Positions 41,461-50,903 of a stretch of 64,000 nucleotides of DNA are shown here, one piece after another. Within the stretch, counting starts at the first letter, position 1. Each line of letters begins with the position of its first letter. A model generated the notes under the pieces. It saw only the letters and a program-made list of their open reading frames with translations, was not told where the DNA came from and searched no databases. Source of the stretch: Vannielia litorea (GTDB taxonomy: Bacteria > Pseudomonadota > Alphaproteobacteria > Rhodobacterales > Rhodobacteraceae); the NCBI RefSeq assembly GCF_018424695.1, contig NZ_QTNQ01000003.1:1-64000 (forward strand), in the 5' to 3' direction. A program made the position numbers and the translations under genes.

Positions 41461-42114
41461 ATGGCAGACGACACCCCGCTCAACCCCGATTACCTGATCA
41501 CCGACGAGGCCGAGCTCGCCGCGCTCTTCCCGCCCACCCACCAGCTGGCGCTCGACAAATGCATGCCCGCGCTCGACGCGCATTCCCGCGCCTTCATCGC
41601 CCGCGCGCCCTTCCTCTGCATCTCCACCCAGTCGCCCGACGGGCTGGCCGATGTCAGCCCGCGCGGCGATCCGCCGGGCTTCGTCCGCGCGCTGGATGAC
41701 CACACGCTGCTCATCCCCGACCGCCCCGGCAACAACCGGCTCGACACCCAGCGCAACATCCTCGCCAACCACGCCGTCGGCCTGCTCTTCATGGTGCCCG
41801 GCTTCGACGAAACCCTGCGCGTCAACGGCACCGCCCGCCTCACCCGCGACCCGGCGCTGCTGGCCACGATGGAGGTGCAGGGCCGCCGCCCCACCACCGC
41901 CATCGCCGTCACGGTGCACGAAGCCTTCCTCCACTGCGCCAAGGCCTTCCGCCGTTCGCGCCTCTGGGACCCGGAAACCCTGCAAGACCGCAAAGACTTC
42001 CCCTCCCTGCGCGCCATGATCCACGACCAGACGAAGGGGCGGCCCGCAGACCCGGCGGAGCTGGAAAAGCTGGATGCCGAACTGGAAGAGGCCTATCGGA
42101 GGTCGATGTATTAG
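41461..42114 (+). CDS. PPOX-type FMN-binding flavoprotein (MSMEG_1061-like)
   Basis: A 217-residue protein of the pyridoxamine 5'-phosphate oxidase-like split-barrel fold. Landmarks are ARAPFLCISTQSPDGLADVSPRGDPPGFV (about 49-77), DDHTLLIPDRPGNNRLDTQRNILAN (about 80-104) and the late HCAKAFRRSRLW segment. This subgroup binds FMN or F420-like cofactors and has no confirmed substrate. GGAGGATC precedes the ATG by 6 nt. The longer frame starting earlier is not preferred. Its divergent neighbour is the DoeA-like gene, 127 bp away. Confidence 0.8.
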   Translation: MADDTPLNPDYLITDEAELAALFPPTHQLALDKCMPALDAHSRAFIARAPFLCISTQSPDGLADVSPRGDPPGFVRALDDHTLLIPDRPGNNRLDTQRNILANHAVGLLFMVPGFDETLRVNGTARLTRDPALLATMEVQGRRPTTAIAVTVHEAFLHCAKAFRRSRLWDPETLQDRKDFPSLRAMIHDQTKGRPADPAELEKLDAELEEAYRRSMY

Positions 42115-42204
42115 GGGTGGTCACCAACCCGAACTGACCCCACCGACCAAACCGTGAAACAAGCCCAAGGCTGGCCGGGCGAGAGGGGTGAATGACGCGC
42201 CAAG

Positions 42205-42927
42205 TCACTCAGTCGAAGCGCTCTTTGCTTTCTGCCGAGCCTCGAACTTAGCCCAAACATGCATACGTCCCTTCTGTCGGGCATCCGCGAGCCAGAGCTT
42301 CTTTCGGGCGTCTTCGGTCTCCAAGCCCCGATAGATCCCACCTGAGAATTTCGGCCAGTCGATGGCCATGCCAATCTTGACCATTTCCGCAGAGATATCC
42401 CGCCCGTCGGGCAGGAAGCATTTCGCGACCGTGCGCCCGTGGTCATCGGTGTCCGTAATTACCGCCCGAATCTTCATGCCTTTGCACATAGCGACCAGTG
42501 CCCACTTGGCTTTCTTGCCGTAGGGGTGGTTCAGCTCGGGGGCATCAATTCCGAACAGTCTGATCTGGGTCTTGTTGATCGTTATAGTGTCTCCATCCAC
42601 CACATACGCCGCGCCATGAATTTCGTTGTGATGTAGGCTAGGTCTGGCGCTGGCTTCATCGAAACGCGAGGCCTCGTCGAAACCGCTGGGCGGTGCCGGA
42701 GTCGATGTTGGAGCTGACTGTGTTGGTATAGCAGGATCCCGCGACGACGTGGCGTGTCGTTGTGCAGGTTTTCTCAGGGGCGGAGTGCGGTGCTGTTGCT
42801 TTGGCGATGAGAAGCCTTCGCGGATCGCTCGCTTGACGGCTCTCTTAGCAGAGCGTTTTGCGTTATTGATTGCGCCGCCTAGTAATAAAAAGAGAATGGC
42901 CCCAACTGCGAAAAGAAATATTTCCAA
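42205..42927 (-). CDS. Membrane-anchored thermonuclease (SNase-like) protein
   Basis: A 240-residue protein with an N-terminal membrane helix (about residues 3-20), a basic and then Pro/Ser-rich linker (about 25-100) and a staphylococcal-nuclease domain: YVVDGDTITI (108-117), IRLFGIDAPEL (122-132) and DDHGRTVAKC (161-170). These contain the Asp, Arg and Glu of the SNase active site. The TTG start at 42927 is supported by GGGGAGGG 8 nt upstream. GC content and codon use are visibly lower than in neighbouring genes, suggesting transfer. Location of the nuclease face is uncertain. Confidence 0.8.
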   Translation of the reverse strand: MEIFLFAVGAILFLLLGGAINNAKRSAKRAVKRAIREGFSSPKQQHRTPPLRKPAQRHATSSRDPAIPTQSAPTSTPAPPSGFDEASRFDEASARPSLHHNEIHGAAYVVDGDTITINKTQIRLFGIDAPELNHPYGKKAKWALVAMCKGMKIRAVITDTDDHGRTVAKCFLPDGRDISAEMVKIGMAIDWPKFSGGIYRGLETEDARKKLWLADARQKGRMHVWAKFEARQKAKSASTE

Positions 42928-42998
42928 ATCCCAACCCTCCCCAAAACAGGGAAAAGCCTAAAGATATCTAATCTATCAGCAAGGGCCGCCTTTACCCC

Positions 42999-44372
42999 TC
43001 AACAATTCGGCACATTCACCGCCAGCCCGCCAAGGCTCGTCTCCTTATACTTCTCGCTCATGTCCCGCCCGGTTTCCATCAGCGTCTTGATGCAGGCATC
43101 CAGCGGCACAAGGTGCGAGCCATCCCCCCGCAGCGACAGGCTCGCCGCCGAGACCGCCTTGATTGCCCCCAGCCCGTTGCGTTCGATGCAGGGCACCTGC
43201 ACCAGCCCGCGCACCGGGTCGCAGGTCATCCCGAGGTGATGCTCCAGCGCGATTTCCGCCGCGTTCTCCACCTGCTCCGCCGTGCCGCCCATCACCGCGC
43301 ACAAACCGGCCGCCGCCATTGCCGCCGCCGAACCCACCTCGGCCTGGCACCCCGCCTCGGCGCCGGAAATCGAGGCGTTGTGCTTGATCAGCCCGCCCAC
43401 CGCCGCCGCCGTCAGCAGGAACTGCCCCACCTTCGAGGGCACCGCGCCGGGCACGTGGTCCAGCCAATAGCGGATCACCGCAGGCACCACCCCCGCAGCG
43501 CCATTGGTCGGCGCCGTCACCACCTGTCCGCCCGCCGCGTTCTCCTCGTTCACGGCCATGGCGTAGCAGCTCATCCAGTCGTTGATCGTGTGCGGCGCGG
43601 TGAGGTTCATGCCCCGCTCGGCCTGCAACGCCTCCCAGATCTTCGCCGCCCGCCGCTTCACCCGTAGCCCGCCCGGCAGCACGCCCTCATTCTCCAGCCC
43701 GCGCTGCAAACAGCCGTTCATCACCTCCCAGATCCGCGCCAGCCCGGTCTCGATCTCCGAGGCACTCCGCCGCGTCCGCTCATTGGCCATCTTCATCGCG
43801 GCAATCGAAAGCCCGCTCTCGGCGGCCATGTCGAGCATCTCCTGCGCCGACTTGAAGGCGAAGGGCACCGGCGCGCCCTGCGCCGTGTCCGCTCCCGCCG
43901 CCAGCTCCGCCTCGCTCAGCACGAAGCCGCCACCGACCGAGTAGTAAACCTCGCGGTCGATCACGTCGCCCTGGCCGTCGAGCGCCTCGAAGGCCAGCCC
44001 GTTGGGGTGGCCGGGCAGGGGGGCGTCATAGTCGAAGATCAGGTCGTTCGCCGGGGCAAAACGCAGCTCGCCCAACCCCTCGGGCGCGATCATGCCGGTG
44101 GCCTTCACCTCCGCCAGCGCCGCCTCGCCCGCCTCGGCCTCGTAGGTCTCGGGCACGAGGCCCGCGAGGCCCAGAATAACCGCCCGGTCGGTCGCGTGGC
44201 CCACCCCGGTGAAGGCCAGCGAACCATGCAGCCGGGCGCGCACGCCGGTGACGGCAAATGGCAGGCCGCGCAGCCTCTCAAGGTAGCGCGCGGCGGCCAC
44301 CATCGGCCCCATGGTGTGAGACGATGACGGGCCGATGCCCACCTTGAACATTTCGAAGACGGAGACGAACAT
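42999..44372 (-). CDS. sdaA: L-serine dehydratase (iron-sulfur type)
   Basis: The 457-residue single-chain L-serine ammonia-lyase converts serine to pyruvate and ammonia. The beta domain starts [23 protein letters not shown] (the SSSHT substrate motif). The alpha domain holds the 4Fe-4S ligands Cys342 (GCQAE), Cys384 (MTCDPV) and Cys395 (VPCIER). A C-terminal C-containing tail (VNVPNC) is typical and may cap the cluster. The start at 44372 gives the standard N-terminus; an upstream in-frame ATG at 44384 lacks a better ribosome site. Divergent from a GNAT gene. Confidence 0.95.
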   Translation of the reverse strand: MFVSVFEMFKVGIGPSSSHTMGPMVAAARYLERLRGLPFAVTGVRARLHGSLAFTGVGHATDRAVILGLAGLVPETYEAEAGEAALAEVKATGMIAPEGLGELRFAPANDLIFDYDAPLPGHPNGLAFEALDGQGDVIDREVYYSVGGGFVLSEAELAAGADTAQGAPVPFAFKSAQEMLDMAAESGLSIAAMKMANERTRRSASEIETGLARIWEVMNGCLQRGLENEGVLPGGLRVKRRAAKIWEALQAERGMNLTAPHTINDWMSCYAMAVNEENAAGGQVVTAPTNGAAGVVPAVIRYWLDHVPGAVPSKVGQFLLTAAAVGGLIKHNASISGAEAGCQAEVGSAAAMAAAGLCAVMGGTAEQVENAAEIALEHHLGMTCDPVRGLVQVPCIERNGLGAIKAVSAASLSLRGDGSHLVPLDACIKTLMETGRDMSEKYKETSLGGLAVNVPNC

Positions 44373-44454
44373 GGCCGCCACCATGGCAGCGCCGCGCCCG
44401 GCGGCAAGCCTGAAAACGACACTTCCCGCACGATGCCCGCACCAGGCCGTCCCC

Positions 44455-44979
44455 ATGCTCGAAACACCACGCCTCCTTCTGCGCCCTTTCACCGAGGCCG
44501 ACCTCCCCGCCTTTGCCGCAATGAACGCGGACCCGGAGGTGATGCGCTACTTCCCCGCGCCGAAGACAGAGGCCGAAACCGCCGAGATGCTCGCCCGTTG
44601 CACCGAGAAATGGCGGGCCGACGGCATGGCCTTCTCCGCCGTGACCGACCACGAAGGCGCCTTCCTCGGCATGTGCGGCCTCAACTGCCCGGTCGGCCTC
44701 CCGGTCTCGCCCTGCGTCGAGATCGGCTGGCGCTTCCTCTCCTCGGCTTGGGGAAAGGGGCTGGCCTCCGAAGCGGCGCGCGCCTGGCTCGCCTGGGGCT
44801 GGGGGCAGGGGCTGTCAGAGGTGATCGCTTTCACGCCGCACCTCAACGCCCCATCCCGCGCGGTGATGGCCCGGATCGGCATGGCCGAGGCGCCCGAACT
44901 GGCCTTCGATCACCCGGGTATCCCCGAGGGCGACCCGCTGCGCACGATGTATGTGGCCCGCATCCGCCGCCCCGGTTGA
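44455..44979 (+). CDS. GNAT acetyltransferase, RimJ/RimL type
   Basis: A 174-residue GCN5-related N-acetyltransferase of the RimJ/RimL-like group. It begins LETPRLLLRPFTEADLPAFA and has the acetyl-CoA-binding region EIGWRFLSSAWGKGLASEAARAWLAW (about 92-117), with the usual Q/RxxGxG motif partly replaced by SAWGKG. The C-terminal NAPSRAVMARIGM strand matches the family. It would acetylate an amine, protein N-terminus or small molecule; the target is unknown. It starts 82 bp from the divergent sdaA start, so the two genes share control DNA. Confidence 0.85.
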   Translation: MLETPRLLLRPFTEADLPAFAAMNADPEVMRYFPAPKTEAETAEMLARCTEKWRADGMAFSAVTDHEGAFLGMCGLNCPVGLPVSPCVEIGWRFLSSAWGKGLASEAARAWLAWGWGQGLSEVIAFTPHLNAPSRAVMARIGMAEAPELAFDHPGIPEGDPLRTMYVARIRRPG

Positions 44980-45032
44980 GCCCCGTCAAGCCCCGGCGCG
45001 CGATGCGGTAACGTCCGACCGTCTTGCAAATC

Positions 45033-45065
45033 TGCATATGCATGGGTTGTGCATGGCATGTGCAT
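45033..45065. promoter_or_regulatory. Cluster of TGCAT repeats before the CDF gene
   Basis: Four TGCAT pentamers (45033, 45039, 45050, 45061) occur in 33 bp, the first two as TGCATATGCAT, about 100 bp upstream of the metal-exporter gene. Spacing of about 11 bp between several copies would place them on one helix face. A regulator site is possible; it matches no metal-regulator consensus I can name. Confidence 0.4.
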
Positions 45066-45165
45066 CACTTGTGCCCCCGGTCGCGGCAAGGTTAATGCCG
45101 CTTCGGCAGCTCCGCAGGCGCATTGCCGCATTGCCCGCACGGTTCACCGCGATACCTTCCCGCCC

Positions 45166-46077
45166 ATGCCGCACGACCACCACCACCACGTCGATTCCCA
45201 GATGGGAGACCGCAAGCTCGCCCTCGCCGTTCTGGTGAACTTCGGGCTGACCGTGGCCCAGATTGTCGGCGGGTTGCTCTCCGGCTCGCTCGCCCTCATC
45301 GCCGATGCGCTGCACAACCTCTCCGATGCCGTCTCTCTCGTCATCGCCTTCGCCGCCCGCCGCATCGCCCGCAGACCGGCGGATGCAGGGATGACCTTCG
45401 GCTATGGCAGGGCCGAGATGGTGGCCGCGCTGATCAACTATACCACCTTGATATTACTGGCGGTTTACCTCGCCTACGAGGGGGTGATGCGGCTCTTCGC
45501 GCCAGAGGATGTCGAGGGCTGGACGGTGGTGATCATCGCGGCCATCGCGCTCATCGTCGATGCGGTGACAGCCCTGCTCACCTTCGCCATGTCAAAAACC
45601 TCCGCCAACATCCGCGCCGCCTTCCTCCATAACCTCGCGGATGCGCTGGGCTCTGTGGCGGTGATCGTCGCCGGCACGCTGATCCTGCTGTATGACTGGC
45701 GCCTGGCCGACCCGCTGGTCACGCTCCTGATCTCCGCCTACATCCTCTGGCACGCCCTCGCCGAGGTGCCCGGCGTCATCCGGATGTTGATGCTCGGCGC
45801 CCCGCCCGGACTCGATATTACCGAGGTTTCCCAAGAGCTTGCGGCCATTCCTGGCGTTGCTTCCGTGCACCATCTGCACCTCTGGCAGATGCAGGAGCAC
45901 GAGGCCGCGCTGGAGGCCCATGTGGTGTTGGAAGAGGGCCGGTGGGGCGACGCCGACGCGATCAAATCGGCGCTGAAATCCGCCCTCGCAGCGCGCTTCC
46001 ACATCCACCATTCCACCCTCGAGCTGGAATGCGCCGCCCACGCCTGCCCGGCGCCTCGGCTCATCGGTCACGGCTGA
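45166..46077 (+). CDS. Cation diffusion facilitator metal exporter
   Basis: The 303-residue CDF protein has six membrane helices and a C-terminal cytoplasmic domain. Metal-site residues lie in helix 2 (DALHNLSD, about 42-49) and helix 5 (HNLADALGS, about 149-157), the HxxxD pattern of Zn/Cd exporters such as ZitB or CzcD. The N-terminus carries a HDHHHHVD metal-binding stretch. It exports Zn2+, and perhaps Cd2+ or Co2+, in exchange for protons. Its ATG at 45166 lacks a strong ribosome site; the upstream frame is not used. Upstream TGCAT repeats may be a control site. Confidence 0.9.
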   Translation: MPHDHHHHVDSQMGDRKLALAVLVNFGLTVAQIVGGLLSGSLALIADALHNLSDAVSLVIAFAARRIARRPADAGMTFGYGRAEMVAALINYTTLILLAVYLAYEGVMRLFAPEDVEGWTVVIIAAIALIVDAVTALLTFAMSKTSANIRAAFLHNLADALGSVAVIVAGTLILLYDWRLADPLVTLLISAYILWHALAEVPGVIRMLMLGAPPGLDITEVSQELAAIPGVASVHHLHLWQMQEHEAALEAHVVLEEGRWGDADAIKSALKSALAARFHIHHSTLELECAAHACPAPRLIGHG

Positions 46078-46152
46078 GGCCGTTTTGCCCTCGCACCCTG
46101 CGGCCCCAGCCCCTATAACCATGCCCGGACGGCCACCAGGGGGAGACCGCAG

Positions 46153-46932
46153 ATGACTGACCTTTCGCCGATCGACAAGGCCAAGTTCGTCGCCGCCAAA
46201 CGCGCGGTGGACTACGTGCAGGACGGCATGCGCGTGGGCCTCGGCACCGGCTCCACGGCGGCCTGGATGGTGCGGTGCCTTGCCGAGCGGGTACAGGAGG
46301 AAAGCCTTGATATCGTTGGCGTTCCCACCTCCACCCGCACGGCCGACCTCGCCCGCGAGTTGGGCATCCCGGTGATCTCCCTCGATGAGGCCCGCTGGCT
46401 CGACCTCACCATCGACGGGGCCGACGAATTCGATGGCGAACTGAACCTTATCAAGGGCGGCGGCGGGGCGCTCTTGCAGGAAAAGATCGTCGCCACCGCC
46501 TCCGACCGGATGGTGGTGATCGCCGACGCGGCGAAGGATGTAACCGCGCTCGGGGCCTTCCCCCTGCCCATCGAGGTGATCCCCTTCGGCTGGCAGACCA
46601 CAAAGGCGCTGGTCGAGGAAACCCTTATAAACATGGATGTTCTGGGCCGAGATACCTCGCTCCGGATGAACGATGACGCGCCCTATGTCACCGACGAGGG
46701 CAATTACATCCTTGATCTCTACCTGCGCCGCATCGGCAATGCGCGTCAGTTGAGCCTCGTGCTCAACCAGGTGCCCGGCGTGGTTGAAAACGGCCTGTTC
46801 ATCGATATCTGCGACGTGGTGATCGTCGGTCACGGCGACGGGCGCGTTCAGGTGCGCGACATCAACGAAGGCACCGAGGAGGAAGAGAAAATCGACCTTC
46901 TCGAGGGAGACAACATCTTCGCCGACCTCTGA
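46153..46932 (+). CDS. rpiA: Ribose-5-phosphate isomerase A
   Basis: The 259-residue enzyme interconverts ribose 5-phosphate and ribulose 5-phosphate in the pentose phosphate pathway. It shows GLGTGSTAAWMV (about 29-40), DLTIDGADEFD (about 86-96), LIKGGGGALLQEKI (about 100-113) and DEGNYILDL (about 181-189), the standard RpiA active-site blocks. GGGAGA precedes the ATG. It lies 39 bp upstream of gor, and the two are probably co-transcribed, both bearing on NADPH-linked redox balance. Confidence 0.95.
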   Translation: MTDLSPIDKAKFVAAKRAVDYVQDGMRVGLGTGSTAAWMVRCLAERVQEESLDIVGVPTSTRTADLARELGIPVISLDEARWLDLTIDGADEFDGELNLIKGGGGALLQEKIVATASDRMVVIADAAKDVTALGAFPLPIEVIPFGWQTTKALVEETLINMDVLGRDTSLRMNDDAPYVTDEGNYILDLYLRRIGNARQLSLVLNQVPGVVENGLFIDICDVVIVGHGDGRVQVRDINEGTEEEEKIDLLEGDNIFADL

Positions 46933-46971
46933 GGAGGAGAGGGCGGCCAGAGAGGCAAGGCAGAGCAAGAC

Positions 46972-48342
46972 ATGGAATTTGATTACGATCTCTTCGTCAT
47001 CGGTGGCGGCTCCGGCGGGGTGCGCGCAGCGCGGCTTGCCAGCTCCGAGGCGGGCGCGAAGGTGGGGCTGGCCGAAGAATATCGCATGGGCGGCACCTGC
47101 GTGATCCGTGGCTGCGTGCCCAAGAAGCTGATGGTCTACGCCTCGCATTTTCCCGAAGAGATGAAGCTGGCGCAGGCCTACGGCTGGACGGTGCACGCCG
47201 GTGGGTTCGATTGGGGCAAGTTCCGCCACCACCTCCACGCCGAGTTGGACCGGCTCGAGCAGATCTACACCCGCAACCTCGAAAAGGCCGGGGTGGAGAT
47301 CCACGCGCAACGTGCCGTGGTGAAAGACCCGCACACCGTGGCGCTGGCCGACGGCACCGAATTCAAATGCCGCCATATCCTGATCGCCACCGGCGGCGCG
47401 CCCAGCTTCCCGCCGTTGGAGGGGGCCGAGGAGTTCGGCATCAGCTCCAATGACGTGTTTCTCTTCGATGAGTTGCCCGAGAGCATCCTGATTATCGGCG
47501 GCGGCTTCATTGCCTGCGAAATGGCCTGCATTCTCAACGGCCTGGGCGTGAAGACCACGATCTTCCTGCGCGGCGCCCAGATCCTGCGGGGCTTCGATGA
47601 CGAGGCTCGTGGCCACCTCGCCGACCACATGGAAAGCCTTGGCATCGAGATCCACACCGGCACCTCGATCACCGACATGCAGAAGCTGGAGCACGGCGTT
47701 TCGGTCCGCACCACCACCGGCCATGAGGGGATCTACGAGAAGATCCTTTTTGCCACGGGGCGCGCGCCAAACACCCAAGGGTTGGGCCTGGAGGAGGCGG
47801 GCGTGAAGCTGGGCCGCCTCGGCGAAGTGATCGTCAACGAATACAGCCAGACGGATGTGCCCTCGATCTACGCCATCGGCGACGTGACGGGCCGGGTAGA
47901 GCTGACCCCGGTGGCCATCCGCGAGGGCGTGGCCTTCGTCAACACCGTATTCCACGGCAAGCCGCAGCCGGTCGATCACGAGCTTGTGCCTTCTGCCGTC
48001 TACACCCAGCCCGAGCTGGGCACCGTGGGCATGACGGAGAATGAGGCCGAACGCGCGATGGAGGCGGGCGGCGAGGCCTTCGAGGTCTATTCCACCGCCT
48101 TCCGCCCGATGAAGACGGCCTTCGCTCACACCGACGACCGGGTGATGATGAAGCTCATCGTCGGCAAGGACAGCCGCAAGGTGCTGGGCTGCCACATCGT
48201 GGCCCCCGAGGCGGGCGAGATGATCCAGCTTGCGGGCATCGCCATCAAGATGGGCGCGACCAAGGAAGACTTCGACCGCACCTGCGCGGTGCACCCGACC
48301 ATGGCAGAGGAACTGGTGACAATGAAATCGCCGGTCCGCTAG
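46972..48342 (+). CDS. gor: Glutathione-disulfide reductase
   Basis: The 456-residue flavoenzyme reduces oxidised glutathione with NADPH. FAD motif GGGSGGVRAA is at 11-20, the redox disulphide CVIRGC at 43-48 followed by VPKK, the NADPH-binding GGGFIACEMA near 176-185, and the C-terminal His-Glu in CAVHPTMAEE. The VIRGCVP form distinguishes it from dihydrolipoamide dehydrogenases, which have NxGCIP. It follows rpiA at 39 bp. Length and all cofactor sites are normal. Confidence 0.95.
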   Translation: MEFDYDLFVIGGGSGGVRAARLASSEAGAKVGLAEEYRMGGTCVIRGCVPKKLMVYASHFPEEMKLAQAYGWTVHAGGFDWGKFRHHLHAELDRLEQIYTRNLEKAGVEIHAQRAVVKDPHTVALADGTEFKCRHILIATGGAPSFPPLEGAEEFGISSNDVFLFDELPESILIIGGGFIACEMACILNGLGVKTTIFLRGAQILRGFDDEARGHLADHMESLGIEIHTGTSITDMQKLEHGVSVRTTTGHEGIYEKILFATGRAPNTQGLGLEEAGVKLGRLGEVIVNEYSQTDVPSIYAIGDVTGRVELTPVAIREGVAFVNTVFHGKPQPVDHELVPSAVYTQPELGTVGMTENEAERAMEAGGEAFEVYSTAFRPMKTAFAHTDDRVMMKLIVGKDSRKVLGCHIVAPEAGEMIQLAGIAIKMGATKEDFDRTCAVHPTMAEELVTMKSPVR

Positions 48343-48459
48343 GACGCTGCGACCAGCGGGCGCGGTTGAATTTGGCGCGCGCATGACCACCTGTGCTACA
48401 ACGAGACAATTAAATCCGCCCAATGCGGCGGAGCGGCAAGGAAGAGGAAAGAGACACAT

Positions 48460-49701
48460 ATGGCTGGTAACAACGGCGGCCCCTGGGGCGGCGGATCGTC
48501 GGGCGGTGGCTCCGGCGGCGGCAACGGAGACGACCGTGATCGTTCAGACCGCCCCGGCGGCGGCGGACGCAGGCCCGGTGAGGGCGGAGGCATCCCCGAG
48601 ATCGACCAGATCATGAAGAAGGGCCAGGAGCAGTTGAAGGTGCTCATGGGCGGGCGCGGTGGTGGCAACGGCCAGCGCCCCGGCGGCCGTGGCCCCGGAG
48701 GCGGGGGCGGTGCCCCGTGGCTCACGCGCGGCACCGTGCTGATCGGGGGCGCGGCGGCGGTGCTGCTCTGGGCCTTTGCCAGCTTCTACACCGTGCGGCC
48801 TGAACAGCAGTCAGTCGAGCTGTTTCTTGGCGAGTATTCCGGCATCGGCACCGAGGGCCTCAACTTCGCGCCCTGGCCGGTTGTGACCGCCGAGGTGATC
48901 GACGTCACCACCAACCGCACCGAAGAGATCGGCGTGCGCCGTGGCTCGTCGGGAAATGACGGGTTGATGCTCACCACCGACGAAAACATCGTGGACATCG
49001 ACTTCCAGGTGGTCTGGAACGTCAAGAATGCGGCCGACTTCCTGTTCTCGCTGGAAGCGCCCGAACTCACCGTGCGTTCGGTGGCTGAATCCGCCATGCG
49101 CGAGGTCATCGCCCAGTCCGAGCTGGCGCCCATCCTCAACCGGGAGCGGGCCGAGATCGAGGCGCGCGTGCGTGAGCTGATCCAGTCGATCCTCGACCAG
49201 CAGGAAACCGGCATCAACATCATCCGTGTCAACTTCAACCGCTCCGAGCCGCCCAACCAGCCGGTGCAGGTGACCAACGTGAACGGCCAGACAGAGACAA
49301 CCTCGGTTGTCGACGCCTTCCGCGACGTGCAGGCCGCCGAGCAGGAGCGCGACCAGGTCGTGCGCCAGGCCGACGCCTACGCCAACGGCAGGCTCGCGTC
49401 CGCCCGTGGTCAGGCCGCGCGTATCCTTGAAGAGAGCGAGGCTTACCGCTCCCGCGTGGTGAACGACGCCACCGGTGAAAGCTCTCGCTTCATCTCGGTG
49501 CTCGAAGAGTATCGCGATGCCCCCGAGGTGACCCGCAAGCGCCTCTTCCTTGAAACCATGGAAAGCGTGCTTGGCGATGTCGACAAGATCATCCTCGACA
49601 GCGCCGTGACCGGCGGCGGGCAGGGGGTGTTGCCCTACCTGCCGCTCAACGAGCTGCGCCGTGGCACCTCTTCTTCCACCACGTCCGGGGGGAGCAACTG
49701 A
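48460..49701 (+). CDS. hflK: HflK, membrane protease-modulator subunit
   Basis: A 413-residue SPFH/prohibitin-domain protein. The N-terminal 85 residues are Gly/Asp/Arg-rich (GNNGGPWGGGSSGGG and similar) and cytoplasmic, followed by one helix at about 88-108 and a periplasmic SPFH domain with SVELFLGEYSGIGTEGLNFAPWP. Long helices follow toward the C-terminus. HflKC forms a cage around FtsH and modulates its proteolysis. The stop overlaps the hflC start by 1 nt (TGATG), so translation is coupled. Confidence 0.95.
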   Translation: MAGNNGGPWGGGSSGGGSGGGNGDDRDRSDRPGGGGRRPGEGGGIPEIDQIMKKGQEQLKVLMGGRGGGNGQRPGGRGPGGGGGAPWLTRGTVLIGGAAAVLLWAFASFYTVRPEQQSVELFLGEYSGIGTEGLNFAPWPVVTAEVIDVTTNRTEEIGVRRGSSGNDGLMLTTDENIVDIDFQVVWNVKNAADFLFSLEAPELTVRSVAESAMREVIAQSELAPILNRERAEIEARVRELIQSILDQQETGINIIRVNFNRSEPPNQPVQVTNVNGQTETTSVVDAFRDVQAAEQERDQVVRQADAYANGRLASARGQAARILEESEAYRSRVVNDATGESSRFISVLEEYRDAPEVTRKRLFLETMESVLGDVDKIILDSAVTGGGQGVLPYLPLNELRRGTSSSTTSGGSN

Positions 49702-50900
49702 TGAACCGCCTATCCTATCTCATACCCGTCGTCGTCATCGCGCTCGCCGCGCTGCTCTCCTCCATCTTCATCGTGGACGAGCGCGAGAAGGTGCTGGTGC
49801 TGCGCTTCGGCCAGATCAAGCAGGAACGCGTGGAGCCGGGCTGGTACCTGAAGGTGCCGCTGCTCGACGAGGTGGTCAGCTACGAAGACCGGATTCTCTC
49901 CATCGAGACCCCGCTGATCGAGGTTACCCCCGCCGATGACCGCCGCCTCGTGGTCGATGCCTTCGTGCTCTGGCGCATCGAAGACATCGTGCAATTCCGC
50001 CAGGCACTGGGTGCTGGCGACGAGCGCGCCGGCCAGCGCGAGCTTTCGGGCATTCTCGAAGGCCAGATCCGCGCCGTGCTCGGTGATGAGGGCGTGACCT
50101 CCAACACCATCCTTTCGCCCGAGCGGACGGCGCTGATGGACGAGATCGAGGACCGGGTGAACTCCCGTGCCGAGGCGCTCGGCATCGACGTTGTCGACGT
50201 GCGGCTGCGTCAGACGAACCTGCCCGAGCAGAACTTCGACGCGACGCTGAAGCGGATGATCGCCGAGCGGGAACGCGAGGCCATCGACGAACGCGCCCGG
50301 GGCCAGGAAGCGGCCCAGAGGGTGCGCGCCTCCGCCGACCGGACCTACGAGGAAATCCTCGCCGAGGCGCGCCGCGACGCGCGCATCATCCAGGGTCAGG
50401 CCGACGCCGAGCGAAACCGCATCTTCGCCGAGGCCTACGGGCAGGATCCGGAGTTCTTCGAGTTCTACCGTTCGCTGACCGCCTATGAAAACGCGCTGAA
50501 GGGCAACAACTCCTCCATGGTGATGACGCCCGACTCCGAGTTCTTCAACTACCTGCGCTCCGACAGCCTGCCCGATGGCAGCACGCCGCGGCCCGCGCCG
50601 GTGGACGAGGCTGCGCGGCAGGCCGCCCGTGAGGCAAACGAGGCCGCAAAGGCCGCGGCCGAGGCTGCTGTGAGCGAAGCGGCGGGTGAGGCCGAGGCCG
50701 TGACCGAGGAAATGCCCGACCCGATCACGCTGGAGGATGACACCGGCGAGGCTGCGCCGCAGGACCCGGCCGAGGGCCCGGCGGCGGAGGCTTCGGAAGA
50801 AGACGCCTCCACCGACGCGCCCGCGGGTGACATCGGTTCCGGCACGGAAGCGCCCGAGGCAGAGGCCGAAGCGGGCAGCACCGAACCCACGGGGAACTGA
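49701..50900 (+). CDS. hflC: HflC, membrane protease-modulator subunit, with acidic tail
   Basis: The 399-residue SPFH protein begins with a membrane helix (about 5-24) and the conserved VDEREKVLVLRFGQIKQERVEPGWYLKVP block. The fold ends near residue 295 with SEFFNYLRS. After it comes an Ala/Glu-rich tail of about 100 residues (blocks of EAANEAAKAAAEAA and DTGEAAPQDPAEG) that is absent from E. coli HflC. The tail looks disordered and would lie on the periplasmic side of the HflKC cage. It is coupled to hflK upstream and to a DUF2065 gene 4 bp downstream. Confidence 0.93.
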   Translation: MNRLSYLIPVVVIALAALLSSIFIVDEREKVLVLRFGQIKQERVEPGWYLKVPLLDEVVSYEDRILSIETPLIEVTPADDRRLVVDAFVLWRIEDIVQFRQALGAGDERAGQRELSGILEGQIRAVLGDEGVTSNTILSPERTALMDEIEDRVNSRAEALGIDVVDVRLRQTNLPEQNFDATLKRMIAEREREAIDERARGQEAAQRVRASADRTYEEILAEARRDARIIQGQADAERNRIFAEAYGQDPEFFEFYRSLTAYENALKGNNSSMVMTPDSEFFNYLRSDSLPDGSTPRPAPVDEAARQAAREANEAAKAAAEAAVSEAAGEAEAVTEEMPDPITLEDDTGEAAPQDPAEGPAAEASEEDASTDAPAGDIGSGTEAPEAEAEAGSTEPTGN

Positions 50901-50903
50901 CCC

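Noticed and set aside
39179..43000. A mobile element or genomic island carrying the HExxH and nuclease genes
   Set aside because: Base composition drops in parts, but no integrase, transposase, tRNA, direct repeats or terminal inverted repeats are visible.
45592..48459. A 955-codon open frame antisense to the CDF, rpiA and gor genes
   Set aside because: It runs opposite three well-supported enzymes in high-GC DNA and has no domain or start signal.
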